Positions 1 through 9,419 of a stretch of DNA of 57,218 bases are shown piece by piece. Source of the stretch: JAEMQF01 sp049297615 (GTDB lineage: Bacteria; Pseudomonadota; Gammaproteobacteria; Burkholderiales; Burkholderiaceae_C); assembly GCA_049297615.1 (NCBI GenBank), contig JBAQUQ010000183.1, forward strand, positions 1 through 57,218, written 5' to 3'. A program made the translations under genes and the position numbers. The notes under the pieces were generated by a model. It saw only the letters and a list, made by a program, of their open reading frames with translations, did no database searches and was not told where the DNA came from. Position 1 is the stretch's first letter. Each line of letters opens with the position of its first letter.

Positions 1-54
1 TCTCCGCGGCACAGGCAAGGCAGAGCACCCCGGCACTCGCCATGTAGTGAAGAC

Positions 55-1680
55 CTACGGGTCTCGCGTACACAGAATCAACAACTTAGCGAAGCTGTCG
101 GTGCTCAGTTGAGAAAGACGGGCTAGCTGCCGTCGGTGGGCCGGGTCGCGCGCCACCGCCGCCACCTGCCCCGCGTAGCCTACCGCTTTCAGGGCATGCA
201 ACAGTGCGCGGCTGGACTCCCACAATGGCAGGCTGCTGACGACCCACTTGGCTTGGTTCAAAGGCAGTGAATCCAGAAAATCAGGATCCTCGCCATCCCC
301 GAAGCGCACCGGCAGATCTGCGCTGCGCAGCGAACGAACGGCTTCGGGGTCGAAGTCCACGCCCAGGACATGAATGCCGGCGTCGTGCAACTGTGACAGT
401 AGTCGGCTGCCGTAGCGCCCAAGCCCGATGACCACCACTTCCGCCGAGCTGTCGCCTACGGTTTGCTGCTCTATCGCCAGTTCACGCAGCGGGCTGCGGC
501 GCTCAAAGACACCCAGCCAGGGCGCAAGCCGCTCGTAAAGCGCTTCCGAGTAGAGGATCATGTAGGTGGACAAGGTGATGGTGATCAAGCCGACCAGGGT
601 AGTCAGGCCGAGCGCCACAACCCCCACATGCCCGAGTGTGATGCCCATGGCCACGAAGACGATGGAAAATTCGCTGATCTGCGCCACGGTCAGCCCGGCC
701 AGGAAGCCGGAGCGTTTGCGGTACCCCATCCAGCCCATGATGGCCATCACGATCAGCGGGTTGCCGATGAGCACGAACAGCGACAGCACGGCGGCTGTTC
801 CCAACACGGCACCGAGCATCGACAGATCGAGCTTGGCGCCGAGGTCGACAAAGAAGAACAGCAACAGAAAGTCGCGGATGCCGGTCAGGCGCGCGTTCAT
901 CGCTTCGCGGTAGTGCGTGGACGCCAGCGAGAAGCCCGCCAGAAAGGCGCCGGCCTCCTTGCTGAACCCCGCCCATTCGCCCAGCGCGGCCAGCGCCACG
1001 CCTCATGCGATGGCAAACACCAGCAGCAGTTCCTGCGAGCGCGCCATGGCCGACACCAGCGTTGGCAACAGGTAGCGCATCAGCACGAACATCAGCACTG
1101 CGGCCGCTCCGAGCCGCAGGCCCAGCAACTGCAACAAGCCCAGCACCGAACCCGCCCCGCCATCCCCCGGATCGCGCAGCGCGCTCATCGCCATCATCGC
1201 CAGCACCACGGCGACGTTTTGCACGATCAGAAAGCCGACCGCGATGCGTCCGTGCAGCGAGTCGAGTTCGCGCTTGTCGGACAACAGCTTGACGATGATG
1301 ATGGTGCTCGAGAACGTCAGCGCCACCGCGACATATACGGCTTCCATTACCCCTTTGCCGAGCGCCAGCACGAGCAGGAAGCCGAACGCGATAGTGAAGG
1401 CCAGTTGCCCCAGACCCGTGGCCAACGCCACCGGCCCGATGTGGCGCACGTGGTGCAGGTCGAGCTTGAGGCCGACCACGAACAGCAGCACCGTGACGCC
1501 GATCTGGGACAACAGGTCGATCTGATCGTGCGCCTGCACTACGCCCAAGCCGGCCGGGCCGACGGCGATGCCCACCACGATATAGGCGATCAGCACGGGC
1601 TGACGCAGCCGCACGAACAGGGCGCCAACCAGCGCCGCGATAAGCAACAGCAACGCGAACTCGGTGAAGGGCCCTTCCAT
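55..1680 (-). pseudogene. Interrupted CPA2-family monovalent cation:proton antiporter (YbaL/KefB-like) with TrkA-N domain
   Basis: Reading on the minus strand from the ATG at 1680, the frame encodes a 12-helix Na+/H+ or K+/H+ exchanger domain. A TGA at 1003-1005 then interrupts it, and the same frame continues without a shift to the TAG at 55-57. Protein on both sides of the TGA is typical of the family: ...LLVFAIA, then GVALAALGEW and KEAGAFLAG, which matches the usual helix containing AIAWG. TGA therefore most likely stands where TGG (Trp) belongs. After the membrane domain comes a Rossmann TrkA-N domain (VVVIGLGRYG). The last 20 or so residues do not resemble the usual end of this domain, so the C-terminus may be damaged too. 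Total length is about 541 codons, close to the family's 550-580. It could be a true nonsense mutation or a base-call error; the protein is not made whole as written. FtsH lies upstream, 241 bp away. Confidence 0.8.
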
Positions 1681-1921
1681 CACTGCATTCTGATGGACCC
1701 GCCTGAGCTGGAACCGAATATCCGAGTGCGGTTCTCCCTGCCTTCGAACCGTCTGGACATGCGTTCGCCCTCGGGTGAGAGCGTGTTGGACAGGGCGCCC
1801 TTCAGGCGCGGCAGCTCGAGCGGGACGTGTTGGCCGATGCCCTCGCCATAGATTCGAGCGCGAAGCCCACCGACGGCGCAAGAACGAGTAAAGCGGCTCG
1901 GATGCAATAGATGCGCACGGA

Positions 1922-3742
1922 TCACTCGCGCCGCAAATCGGCACTCAGGCTGCGAATCGCCGACTCGTCCAGCGTCTCCTTCTCGAGCAAGGCCCGTGCG
2001 CTGCGTTCGAGGACCTCGCGGTTGGCGCCGAGGATGGCCGTCGCTTGGTCGAAGCCGCCCATGACGATGCCGCGGATCGCGTCGTCGATGCGCCGGCGCG
2101 TGTCTTCCGACACCGTGCTGCCGCCCGGCATCATGCCCGCAGGGAGGTCGAGCATCTGCGAGCGCTGCGGCTCGAAGGCGATGTAGCCCAGGCCCTCGTC
2201 CATGCCGTAGCGCGTGACCATGTCGCGCGCGATATCGGTGGCCTTGGCCAGGTCATCGGCCGCGCCGGTCGAGAGTTGCCCGAACACGAGTTTCTCGGCG
2301 GCGCGCCCGCCCAGCAGCACGGCGATCTTGTGCTCGAGTTCGTCGCGCGTCATCAGGTAGCGGTCTTCGGTGGGGCGCTGGATGGTGTAGCCCAGCGCGC
2401 CGATGCCGCGCGGGATGATCGACACCTTGTGCACCGGGTCGCTGCCCGGCTGCGCCAGCGCCACCAGCGCGTGACCCATCTCGTGGAAGGCCACTGCTTC
2501 GCGCTCTTTCGGGTTGAGCACCCGGTTCTTGCGCTCCAGGCCAGCGACGATGCGCTCGATCGCGGTGGTGAAGTCGGCGAGCGTGACCTGATCGGCCTTG
2601 CGCCGGGTGGCCACCAGCGTGGCCTCGTTGACCAGGTTGGCCAGGTCGGCACCGCTGAAGCCCGGGGTCAGCGCGGCGACCTCGTCGAGCTTCAGCGTCG
2701 GGTCGAGACTCACTTTGCGCACGTGCACCTTCAGGATGTCGAGCCGGCCCTTCTTGTCGGCGCGATCCACCAGCACCTGTCGGTCGAAGCGCCCGGCGCG
2801 CAGCAGCGCGGGGTCGAGGATCTCGGGCCGGTTCGTCGCCGCCAGGATGATGAGCCCGACCGATGCGTCGAAGCCGTCCATCTCCGACAGCAACTGGTTC
2901 AGGGTCTGCTCTTTCTCGTCGTGCCCGCCCAGGCCCGGGAAGGCGCCGCGCGCGCGGCCGAGCGCGTCGAGTTCGTCGATGAAGATGATGGCCGGCGCCT
3001 TGGCGCGCGCCTGCTCGAACAGGTCGCGCACGCGCGCCGCGCCGACGCCGACGAACATCTCGACGAACTCGCTGCCCGAGATCGAGAAGAACGGCACCCG
3101 GGCCTCGCCCGCAACCGCCTTGGCCAGCAGCGTCTTGCCGGTGCCGGGCGGGCCGACCAGCAGCACGCCCTTGGGGATATGCGCGCCCAGGCGGCCGTAT
3201 TCCTTCGGGTGCTTGAGGAAGTCCACCACCTCTTCCAGCTCTTGCTTCGCCTCATCGACACCGGCCACGTCGGCGAATGTCACACCGGTGTCGGTCTGGA
3301 TGTAGACCTTGGCGCGGCTCTTGCCGATCGACATCAAGCCGCCCATACCGCCCTGCTTCTCGGCGAAGCGGCGGATGACGAAGAACCACAGCCCGATGAA
3401 CACCAGCGCCGGCAAGACCCACGACAGCAAGTCGCGCAGGAAGGTGCTGTCGACCACCCGGGTGTAGGGCACGTTGAACTTTTCCAGCCGTGCAGCCAGG
3501 TCCGGCTCGACGCGGGTGGCCACCAGCGTGGTTTTGCGCCCGTCAGCCGACTTCAGCCGACCCGTGATCCGCCGATCCGAAATCGTCACGTCGGCGATGC
3601 GGCCCTCGGCCAGCGCCTTCTCGAATTCGCTGTAGGGCACCGGCTCCACCTGCGTGGCGCCCTGCCATGCATCCTGCAGGAGCACCAGCATCATGAGTGC
3701 AATGGCCCAGTAGACGACGTTCCAGGTCTGCTTCTTATCCAT
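1922..3742 (-). CDS. ftsH: ATP-dependent zinc metalloprotease FtsH
   Basis: A membrane-anchored AAA+ protease of 606 residues that degrades misassembled membrane proteins and some cytoplasmic substrates. An N-terminal membrane helix (about residues 9-24) is followed by a periplasmic domain and a second helix (about 107-124). The AAA domain has Walker A GPPGTGKT (197-204) and Walker B IIFIDE (252-257), a second region of homology with RPEILDPALLRAGRFDRQ, and the protease domain has the zinc-binding HEMGH (420-424). All catalytic residues are present. It is shorter than the main FtsH of Burkholderiales (usually 620-650 residues, next to rlmE and folP) and sits next to an antiporter instead, so it may be a second FtsH copy; that is inference. 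The ATG at 3742 gives the standard short cytoplasmic N-terminus. Confidence 0.95.
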   Translation of the reverse strand: MDKKQTWNVVYWAIALMMLVLLQDAWQGATQVEPVPYSEFEKALAEGRIADVTISDRRITGRLKSADGRKTTLVATRVEPDLAARLEKFNVPYTRVVDSTFLRDLLSWVLPALVFIGLWFFVIRRFAEKQGGMGGLMSIGKSRAKVYIQTDTGVTFADVAGVDEAKQELEEVVDFLKHPKEYGRLGAHIPKGVLLVGPPGTGKTLLAKAVAGEARVPFFSISGSEFVEMFVGVGAARVRDLFEQARAKAPAIIFIDELDALGRARGAFPGLGGHDEKEQTLNQLLSEMDGFDASVGLIILAATNRPEILDPALLRAGRFDRQVLVDRADKKGRLDILKVHVRKVSLDPTLKLDEVAALTPGFSGADLANLVNEATLVATRRKADQVTLADFTTAIERIVAGLERKNRVLNPKEREAVAFHEMGHALVALAQPGSDPVHKVSIIPRGIGALGYTIQRPTEDRYLMTRDELEHKIAVLLGGRAAEKLVFGQLSTGAADDLAKATDIARDMVTRYGMDEGLGYIAFEPQRSQMLDLPAGMMPGGSTVSEDTRRRIDDAIRGIVMGGFDQATAILGANREVLERSARALLEKETLDESAIRSLSADLRRE

Positions 3743-4010
3743 GACTTCTCTCAGGGATCAGCGTTCACTGCAGTTGCCAGCCATCGTGCTGGCAGGCCCA
3801 CGGGAGGGGCGTTCTTGCATCGCTTGTCGGTGAGCTTCGCGGGAACAAACGCCGGACCCGCAGAAAAACTGCCATCCGCTTCACCAAATGTTTCCCCGGA
3901 TTGGCTGCGCTGCCGTGCTTCGGCAGGAACCCTCCTGACACAAACGACCTGCTAAGTCGCTGATCTTGCGTGCAGGTTGGGTCTATCTGGGACCGTATGA
4001 AGCGCAATCT

Positions 4011-4087
4011 TGGGGTGGCTGATGGGGCTCGAACCCACGACAACAGGAATCACAATCCTGGACTCTACCAACTGAGCTACAGCCACC
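4011..4087 (-). tRNA. tRNA-His (GTG)
   Basis: Cloverleaf on the minus strand of 77 nt with an encoded CCA end (TGG at 4011-4013 on the plus strand). The anticodon loop TTGTGAT gives anticodon GTG. The extra 5' G opposite C73, the hallmark of tRNA-His, is present, and the acceptor arms GTGGCTG and CAGCCAC pair fully. It lies between ppiD and ftsH. Confidence 0.97.
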
Positions 4088-4152
4088 GCAGGCCGAAAAT
4101 TATAGAGGACGACGCTTCGTCAGTCGTATTGAGCGCGGTTCAGCGCCTGAAC

Positions 4153-6069
4153 TCAAGGTGGGTTCGCGCCAGCCGTGGCGCTCGCGGAGACCGCGAGTTC
4201 GACTTTGAATCGCCGCTTCAGAGCAGCGTAGTACGCCTGCGCTTCGGCATCGGCCCAAGCTTGTGAGTATTGCTCCTGGCCCTGCGCCGCGGCGCCGGCC
4301 GCCGGGTCGCGACCCAGGACTCGTACAAGGCGCGCCACGGCATATCCTTCGCTGCCGAGGTCGACGCCGAGCACGGCCGGCAACACGGCGACGCTCGCCT
4401 TCAACACGGCGTCCACAACAGGTCGGGCCAAGCCGCGCGACTGGGCACGCGAAACGGTTTGAGGTGGCTCGTTGAGCGCGCTCTGCGGCGCCGCTCGGAG
4501 CGCCGCGAGCCGCGCCGCCCCTTCTTTGCGTGCCATCTCGGCCGCCTGCGAATTCGTGACGCGTTCGCGCACCTTGGCCACCACCTCGGCGAGCGGCAAT
4601 TGGCGCGCCGGGGTGTACTGCACGATCCGGCCCGACACCAATTGATTCGCGCCGATATCGATAGCCAATGTGTTGCGCTTGTTCTTTACCGAATCGGCGG
4701 CGAACAGTGCCTCGAGAAACTTGGCGTTGGCCAAGGGGCCCTGGGCTTGAGCGCCGGGGCTGCGAGTGATGTCACCGGCCTTGCGCACTTCCAGTTTGAA
4801 TTTTTCAGCCGCCGCCGCAAGGCTGTCGGACTGGTCCTCGACCATGTTGGAGAACGCTACCGCCTGCTCGGCGAACTTCGCCTGGGCGAGCTCCTTCTTG
4901 CGCTCCTCTTCGATCTCGCCGCGTACGCTTTCGTAGCTGCGTTTCTCGCCTCCGCGTAAGGCTGTCAAGCGAATGATGTGATAGCCGAAATCGCTTTCGA
5001 CAAGGCCACTGGTTTCGCCAGGCTTGAGTGCGAACGCGGCGTCCTCGAAGGGCTTTACCATGGTGCCGCGAGCGAAGAAGTCCAGATCTCCGCCCTTCTC
5101 CGCCGAGCCCGGGTCATCGGAATTCTTGCGCGCGAGGTCGGCGAATACTGCGCCTTTCCCCTTGATCTCGGCCAGCAATGCCTCGGCTTTGGCTTTTGCC
5201 TTTTCGCGCAACTCCGGCGCCGCGCCCTTTTCCGCTTTGATCAATATGTGGCTGGCTCGTCTCTCTTCGGGGGTTGTGAAGCGCGCCTCGTTCTGCTTGT
5301 AGAAACCGCGCAGTTCCTCGTCGCTGACGCCCACGCCTTTCTTGATGGCGTCCAGATCGAGCAGCAAATACTCGACCGATGCTGTCTCAGCAGCCAGGAA
5401 CTGCGCCGCGTTCGCGGGATTCTTGTAGTACGACTCGATGTCGCTGTCCGTGGGCTTGACTTTGGCCAGGTATTCTTTCGGATCGAACCGCTGCACCTGA
5501 ACCTCGCGCTGCTGAAACATCGCGTCCAGTGCGCTCGACGCCGCACGGGCCGGCGCAAATGCGCTGTTGCTCAGGCCGCCGATGACTTGCCTGAGGGTCA
5601 AATCGTGACGCAGGCGTTCGGCGAAAACCTCGCTGGACATGCCCTGAGCCGCCAGGACATTCTGGTTCACGCTGCCATCGGGGTTGCGCAGCTGGGCCCA
5701 TTCCGGGTCCGCGCTGAATTGGCGCAACAGGCGCTCGTCGCTCGTGTACAGGTTTTCCTGGCGAATTGTTGCCTGAATGACACGTTCCCGAATCAGCGAT
5801 TCCAAGGACTGCAATTTCATCTCGGGCGTGTCGAACACCCTCGTGTCCAGGCCCGGCATCTGGCTGCGAACCCTCTCCATCTGATTGCGGTGCGCAGCGT
5901 CCCATTCCGCCTGGGTGATTGCCTGGCCGGCAACGGTCCCCACCTGAACGTTCTCACCGCCGGTGAAGCGGCTGTAGCCTTGAATGCCAAAGAATACGAA
6001 CGACGGAAAGATCAGCAAGACCAGAATGAATTGCAAGACTCTGGTGTGGCGGCGAAAAAAATCGAACAT
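4153..6069 (-). CDS. ppiD: Periplasmic folding chaperone / peptidylprolyl isomerase PpiD
   Basis: A 638-residue inner-membrane-anchored periplasmic chaperone that helps newly exported proteins leave the Sec translocon. It has a short cytoplasmic tail, one membrane anchor (residues 11-29), a long SurA-like N-terminal region, and a parvulin PPIC domain at about 270-370 (starting EERRASHILIK, with the D-P-G-S-A-EKGGDLDFF stretch). A degenerate C-terminal parvulin-like region follows. The length fits the PpiD family (about 620-645). It sits downstream of hupB with tRNA-Val between them, the usual arrangement in proteobacteria. Start at ATG 6069, immediately before the anchor. Confidence 0.95.
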   Translation of the reverse strand: MFDFFRRHTRVLQFILVLLIFPSFVFFGIQGYSRFTGGENVQVGTVAGQAITQAEWDAAHRNQMERVRSQMPGLDTRVFDTPEMKLQSLESLIRERVIQATIRQENLYTSDERLLRQFSADPEWAQLRNPDGSVNQNVLAAQGMSSEVFAERLRHDLTLRQVIGGLSNSAFAPARAASSALDAMFQQREVQVQRFDPKEYLAKVKPTDSDIESYYKNPANAAQFLAAETASVEYLLLDLDAIKKGVGVSDEELRGFYKQNEARFTTPEERRASHILIKAEKGAAPELREKAKAKAEALLAEIKGKGAVFADLARKNSDDPGSAEKGGDLDFFARGTMVKPFEDAAFALKPGETSGLVESDFGYHIIRLTALRGGEKRSYESVRGEIEEERKKELAQAKFAEQAVAFSNMVEDQSDSLAAAAEKFKLEVRKAGDITRSPGAQAQGPLANAKFLEALFAADSVKNKRNTLAIDIGANQLVSGRIVQYTPARQLPLAEVVAKVRERVTNSQAAEMARKEGAARLAALRAAPQSALNEPPQTVSRAQSRGLARPVVDAVLKASVAVLPAVLGVDLGSEGYAVARLVRVLGRDPAAGAAAQGQEQYSQAWADAEAQAYYAALKRRFKVELAVSASATAGANPP

Positions 6070-6125
6070 CGAAGGCCTCGATGGAATTGAGACGGGTCAA
6101 GCCCCATGCAAACTGTTCTGCGCCG

Positions 6126-6201
6126 TGGTGGGTGCTGAGGGGATCGAACCCCCGACCTACGCCTTGTAAGGGCGCCGCTCTACCAGCTGAGCTAAGCACC
6201 C
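6126..6201 (-). tRNA. tRNA-Val (TAC)
   Basis: 76-nt minus-strand cloverleaf with encoded CCA (TGG at 6126-6128 on the plus strand). The anticodon loop CTTACAA gives TAC. Acceptor arms GGGTGCT and AGCACCC pair perfectly, and the T-arm GGGGGTTCGATCCCC is intact. It lies between hupB (ends 26 bp away) and ppiD, and may be co-transcribed with either. Confidence 0.97.
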
Positions 6202-6226
6202 ACGTTGAACCCGTGGGCCTGAGCGA

Positions 6227-6499
6227 TCAGTTCAAGGCGTCTTTCAATGCTTTGCCGGGCCGGAATTTCGGAACCTTGGCCGCCTTGATCTTGATCGCTG
6301 CGCCGGTGCGCGGGTTGCGCCCGGCTCGCGCCGCACGCTTGCTGACGCTGAACGTGCCGAAGCCGACCAAGGACACGGAATTGTTCTTCTTCAAGGTCGA
6401 CTTGACCCCACCGATCACCGCCTCGAGCGCGCGCGTTGCGGCGGCCTTCGAAATGTCGGCCTGTTTGGCGATGTACTCGATCAATTCGGTCTTGTTCAC
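6227..6499 (-). CDS. hupB: DNA-binding protein HU-beta
   Basis: A 90-residue nucleoid protein of the HU/IHF family. It starts MNKTELIEYIAK, contains the conserved core VSLVGFGTFSV, and has the DNA-binding arm AARAGRNPRTG. It bends and wraps DNA non-specifically as a homo- or heterodimer. Length and start match the family exactly. It has its own likely sigma70 promoter upstream (6623-6650) and is followed by tRNA-Val and ppiD. Confidence 0.97.
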   Translation of the reverse strand: MNKTELIEYIAKQADISKAAATRALEAVIGGVKSTLKKNNSVSLVGFGTFSVSKRAARAGRNPRTGAAIKIKAAKVPKFRPGKALKDALN

Positions 6500-6622
6500 G
6501 AGTGTATTCCTTCAAAGGTGTCTCACATGGAATTTTGATCTTTGCTCTCGGCTGCAGAACCCGGCGCCGAAATGTCTGTTGATGCCGCCGCGCCTTGCGC
6601 ATGTCCCGTCGCGGGGAAGCGA

Positions 6623-6650
6623 ATTCTATGCGTATTCGCACACTCTCCAA
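6623..6650 (-). promoter_or_regulatory. Probable sigma70 promoter for hupB
   Basis: On the minus strand TTGGAG (6645-6650) and TAGAAT (6623-6628) are separated by 16 bp, a good match to -35 and -10 boxes in a 251-bp gene-free stretch. Transcription would start near 6616, giving a leader of about 115 nt before the hupB ATG at 6499. The call rests on sequence only. Confidence 0.45.
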
Positions 6651-6750
6651 GGCAGGTGAAACGCGAGCTTTCACGCTTGACAATGCCGCCGGCCAAGCCT
6701 ACTGCGAAGGCTATGTCATGGGGCTGCACACGGCGTTTGTTACGAATATC

Positions 6751-7833
6751 CTAGATTGCGTCGGCAATCGCCCGGCCAACGTCCGTGGTCTTGGCCTTAC
6801 CGCCGAGATCGCCAGTACGCGGGCCACCGCTGGAGGGTTCGAGAACCTGTTCAATGGCCTTGATCACGCCGTCGTGTGCCTGCCGATGGCCGAGAAAATC
6901 GAGCAACAAAGCGCCCGACCAGATCTGGCCGATGGGGTTGGCAATACCGCGCCCGGCGATGTCGGGCGCAGAGCCATGCACCGGCTCGAACAGCGACGGA
7001 AAGCGCCGCGTCGGGTTCAGGTTGGCCGATGGAGCGATGCCGATCGTGCCAGCACACGCCGGGCCCAAGTCGCTGAGGATGTCGCCGAACAGGTTGCTTG
7101 CCACCACGACGTCGAAAATTTGCGGCCGTTGCACGAAGTGCGCGGTCAATATGTCGATGTGGTAACGGTCCACGGCAACGTCCGAAAAGCGTTTTGCCAT
7201 CGCCTCGACGCGCTCGTCCCAATATGGCATCGTGATCATGATGCCGTTCGATTTGGTCGCCGAAGTCAAGCGCTTGCGCGGCCTGGAGCGCGCCAGCTCG
7301 AAGGCAAATTCGAGGACGCGATCGACTCCGGTGCGAGTCATCACCGTCTCCTGCACGACAAATTCGCGATCCGTGCCTTCGAACATACGCCCGCCGACGC
7401 TCGAATACTCACCCTCGGTGTTTTCGCGAACGATCATCAAGTCGATGTCGCCGGGCTTCAGATCCGCCAGCGGCGAGCGCACACCGGGCATGAGGCGCGC
7501 CGGGCGCAGGTTCACGTATTGGTCGAATTCGCGCCGAAACTTGATCAAAGAGCCCCACAGCGAAATGTGATCGGGAATCTTCTGCGGCCAGCCGACGGCG
7601 CCGAAGAAAATCGCATCGTGACCACCGATTTTGTCCTTCCAGTCGTCAGGCATCATTTGACCGTGACGCTCGTAGTAGTCCCAGCAGGCGAAGGCGAAGT
7701 GATCGAACTGCAAGGTAATCTCAAAACGACTCGCGGCGCGTTCGAGGACACGCAAGCCTTCGGGCATCACTTCTTTGCCGATGCCGTCTCCGGCGATGAC
7801 GGCGATGCGATGGGCTTGCTTGGGTTTGCTCAT
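6751..7833 (-). CDS. Tartrate dehydrogenase/decarboxylase or D-malate dehydrogenase
   Basis: A 360-residue NAD-dependent enzyme of the isopropylmalate/isocitrate dehydrogenase fold. It has the N-terminal GDGIGKEVMPEG, the substrate-loop segment DLMIVRENTEGEYSSVGGR, and the NAD-binding region EPVHGSAPDIAGRGIANP. The ENTEGEYS context and the long DHISLWG segment are those of tartrate dehydrogenase / D-malate dehydrogenase (TtuC/DmlA) rather than LeuB. It would oxidise and decarboxylate meso-tartrate, L-tartrate or D-malate in the cytosol. Its ATG overlaps the stop of the upstream EamA transporter gene by 4 bp, so the two are translationally coupled, and the transporter may handle the substrate or product. 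The exact substrate cannot be set from sequence. Confidence 0.85.
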   Translation of the reverse strand: MSKPKQAHRIAVIAGDGIGKEVMPEGLRVLERAASRFEITLQFDHFAFACWDYYERHGQMMPDDWKDKIGGHDAIFFGAVGWPQKIPDHISLWGSLIKFRREFDQYVNLRPARLMPGVRSPLADLKPGDIDLMIVRENTEGEYSSVGGRMFEGTDREFVVQETVMTRTGVDRVLEFAFELARSRPRKRLTSATKSNGIMITMPYWDERVEAMAKRFSDVAVDRYHIDILTAHFVQRPQIFDVVVASNLFGDILSDLGPACAGTIGIAPSANLNPTRRFPSLFEPVHGSAPDIAGRGIANPIGQIWSGALLLDFLGHRQAHDGVIKAIEQVLEPSSGGPRTGDLGGKAKTTDVGRAIADAI

Positions 7834-8750
7834 GTTTCACTCCGCAGCTTTGATTGTGACGGTTTGGCGGTGTGCATCACCAGGATCACGCCCGCAACGG
7901 TCAACGCCATTCCCGCCCACATCGCCAGCGTAACGGCCTCACCGAACAATATCCAGGCCAAGCACGCGGTACAGGGCGGCACGAGATACATCAGACTGGT
8001 GACGCGAGTCGCAACGCCGCGCTGGATGAGCAGATAAAGCAGGGAGCTTCCGCCCAGCGTCAAGACCAGAACCGACCAAGCCAGCGCGCCAAGCAACTGC
8101 GGATGCCAGTCGATCGCCTCGGCCTCGACCAGTGCAATCGGCAGGCTGATGAGCAGGGCCGCAAAGAGCTGGACGGCATTGGCCGTGCGAACGTCGGTCG
8201 GCGCGAGGAAGTGTTTCTGGTACAGCGTTCCCGCCGTGATGCTGAACAGCGCCAGGGTCCCCAGCGACAAATTGGTGAGTGTGACCTCACCGATCCCGGT
8301 CTTGGGCCAAACGACCAGGCCCAACCCGACCAGGCCGAACAGCAAGCCGAGCCAATGCCGCGCCTGCAGGCCGGCCGCATCGGCAGGGCGTCGCGAGACC
8401 AGGCCTATCCACACTGCCGTCAATACCGGCTGCAGCCCCACGAGCAGAGCCACCGTCCCTGCACCGATACCCTGCTTGATCGCCGCCCAGACCCCACCCA
8501 AGTAGCCGGCATGCATCAGCACGCCGCTGACCGCGAGGTGCCACAGCTGCTGTGGCCCGGATGGCCATGCAGCTCGCGCCAGGGCAATCCACAGCGCAAA
8601 GCACAACAGCGAAAGCGCGTAGCGAATACACAGAAAACCGAACGGCGGCGCGTGCGGCATGCCGTAGCGTGCAACCACGAAGCCCGTACTCCAGATCAGC
8701 ACGAATACCCATGGCATCAGACGCAACAGCGCCACATCGTTGCGGGCCAT
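7830..8750 (-). CDS. EamA/DMT-family drug/metabolite transporter
   Basis: A 306-residue integral membrane protein with about ten hydrophobic helices in two EamA repeats (RhaT-like). Examples are the N-terminal LMPWVFVLIWSTGFVVARYG and the C-terminal YLVPPCTACLAWILFGEAVTLA. The duplicated 5+5 helix layout and length are standard for the family. It starts 4 bp after the stop of pgsA and is coupled to the downstream dehydrogenase. The substrate is unknown; a dicarboxylate or related metabolite is a context guess. Confidence 0.88.
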   Translation of the reverse strand: MARNDVALLRLMPWVFVLIWSTGFVVARYGMPHAPPFGFLCIRYALSLLCFALWIALARAAWPSGPQQLWHLAVSGVLMHAGYLGGVWAAIKQGIGAGTVALLVGLQPVLTAVWIGLVSRRPADAAGLQARHWLGLLFGLVGLGLVVWPKTGIGEVTLTNLSLGTLALFSITAGTLYQKHFLAPTDVRTANAVQLFAALLISLPIALVEAEAIDWHPQLLGALAWSVLVLTLGGSSLLYLLIQRGVATRVTSLMYLVPPCTACLAWILFGEAVTLAMWAGMALTVAGVILVMHTAKPSQSKLRSET

Positions 8751-8754
8751 TGCC

Positions 8755-9321
8755 TCAGCGTACCTTGGCGCGAATCTCGGGCAATGCTTTGCGCAGGTAG
8801 TAAATCATCGACCAGATCGTCAACACGGCCGAAGCAACGATCAAAACTGTTCCCCAGAGATGGGTGTCGATCACACCGAACAATGTGCCGTGATACAGCA
8901 GGAAGGGGATCGCCACCATCTGCACGACGGTCTTGACCTTGCCAATCATGCTCACCGCAACGCTGCGCGATGCACCGATGTGGGCCATCCATTCGCGCAG
9001 CGCCGAGATCGCGATCTCACGCCCGATGATGACGAGCGCCACCAGGGCATGCAATCGATTCAGATGGACCAACACGAGCAGAGCGGCGCAGACGAGGAAT
9101 TTATCCGCCACCGGATCGAGAAACGCGCCGAACGACGAGGTCATCTTGAGCCTGCGCGCAAGATAGCCGTCGGCCCAATCGGTGAGCGCCACCACGATGA
9201 ACAACAGCGTGGCCAGCAGGTTCTGCAGTTCGACCTCCAGGCGCAGGTAAAACACCCCCACCACGAGTGGAATGGCGATGATCCGCCCCCAGGTGAAAAG
9301 GGTAGGCACATTGAAGAACAT
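8755..9321 (-). CDS. pgsA: CDP-diacylglycerol--glycerol-3-phosphate 3-phosphatidyltransferase
   Basis: A membrane enzyme of 188 residues that makes phosphatidylglycerol phosphate, the committed step to phosphatidylglycerol and cardiolipin. The CDP-alcohol phosphotransferase signature D-x2-D-G-x2-A-R-x8-G-x3-D-x3-D is complete (from DWADGYLARR to DPVAD). Start chosen at ATG 9321, giving MFFNVPTLFTWGR, the usual family N-terminus; a longer reading upstream has no homology wording. It follows uvrC, an association common in proteobacteria. Confidence 0.94.
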   Translation of the reverse strand: MFFNVPTLFTWGRIIAIPLVVGVFYLRLEVELQNLLATLLFIVVALTDWADGYLARRLKMTSSFGAFLDPVADKFLVCAALLVLVHLNRLHALVALVIIGREIAISALREWMAHIGASRSVAVSMIGKVKTVVQMVAIPFLLYHGTLFGVIDTHLWGTVLIVASAVLTIWSMIYYLRKALPEIRAKVR

Positions 9322-9419
9322 GGCCCGATTGTGCCGAAGGTCTGCCTCATGCCTGCGCGAGCCCCGTCGAGCACGTCTTTTGCCCAGGTCGATGCCGCCC
9401 GAGTCAGGGGCCAGGTCGC

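Noticed and set aside
997..1010. TGA in the antiporter as a selenocysteine or recoded Trp codon
   Set aside because: No selenocysteine insertion hairpin is evident after it, antiporters are not selenoproteins, and other genes here end normally with TGA.
463..1851. 462-codon plus-strand open frame opposite the antiporter
   Set aside because: His/Gln/Arg-rich shadow translation typical of antisense to a hydrophobic high-GC gene; no family features, while the minus strand encodes clear transporter sequence.
2045..3955. 636-codon plus-strand open frame opposite ftsH
   Set aside because: Antisense shadow of ftsH; residues follow reverse codons of the AAA domain and show no domain of their own.
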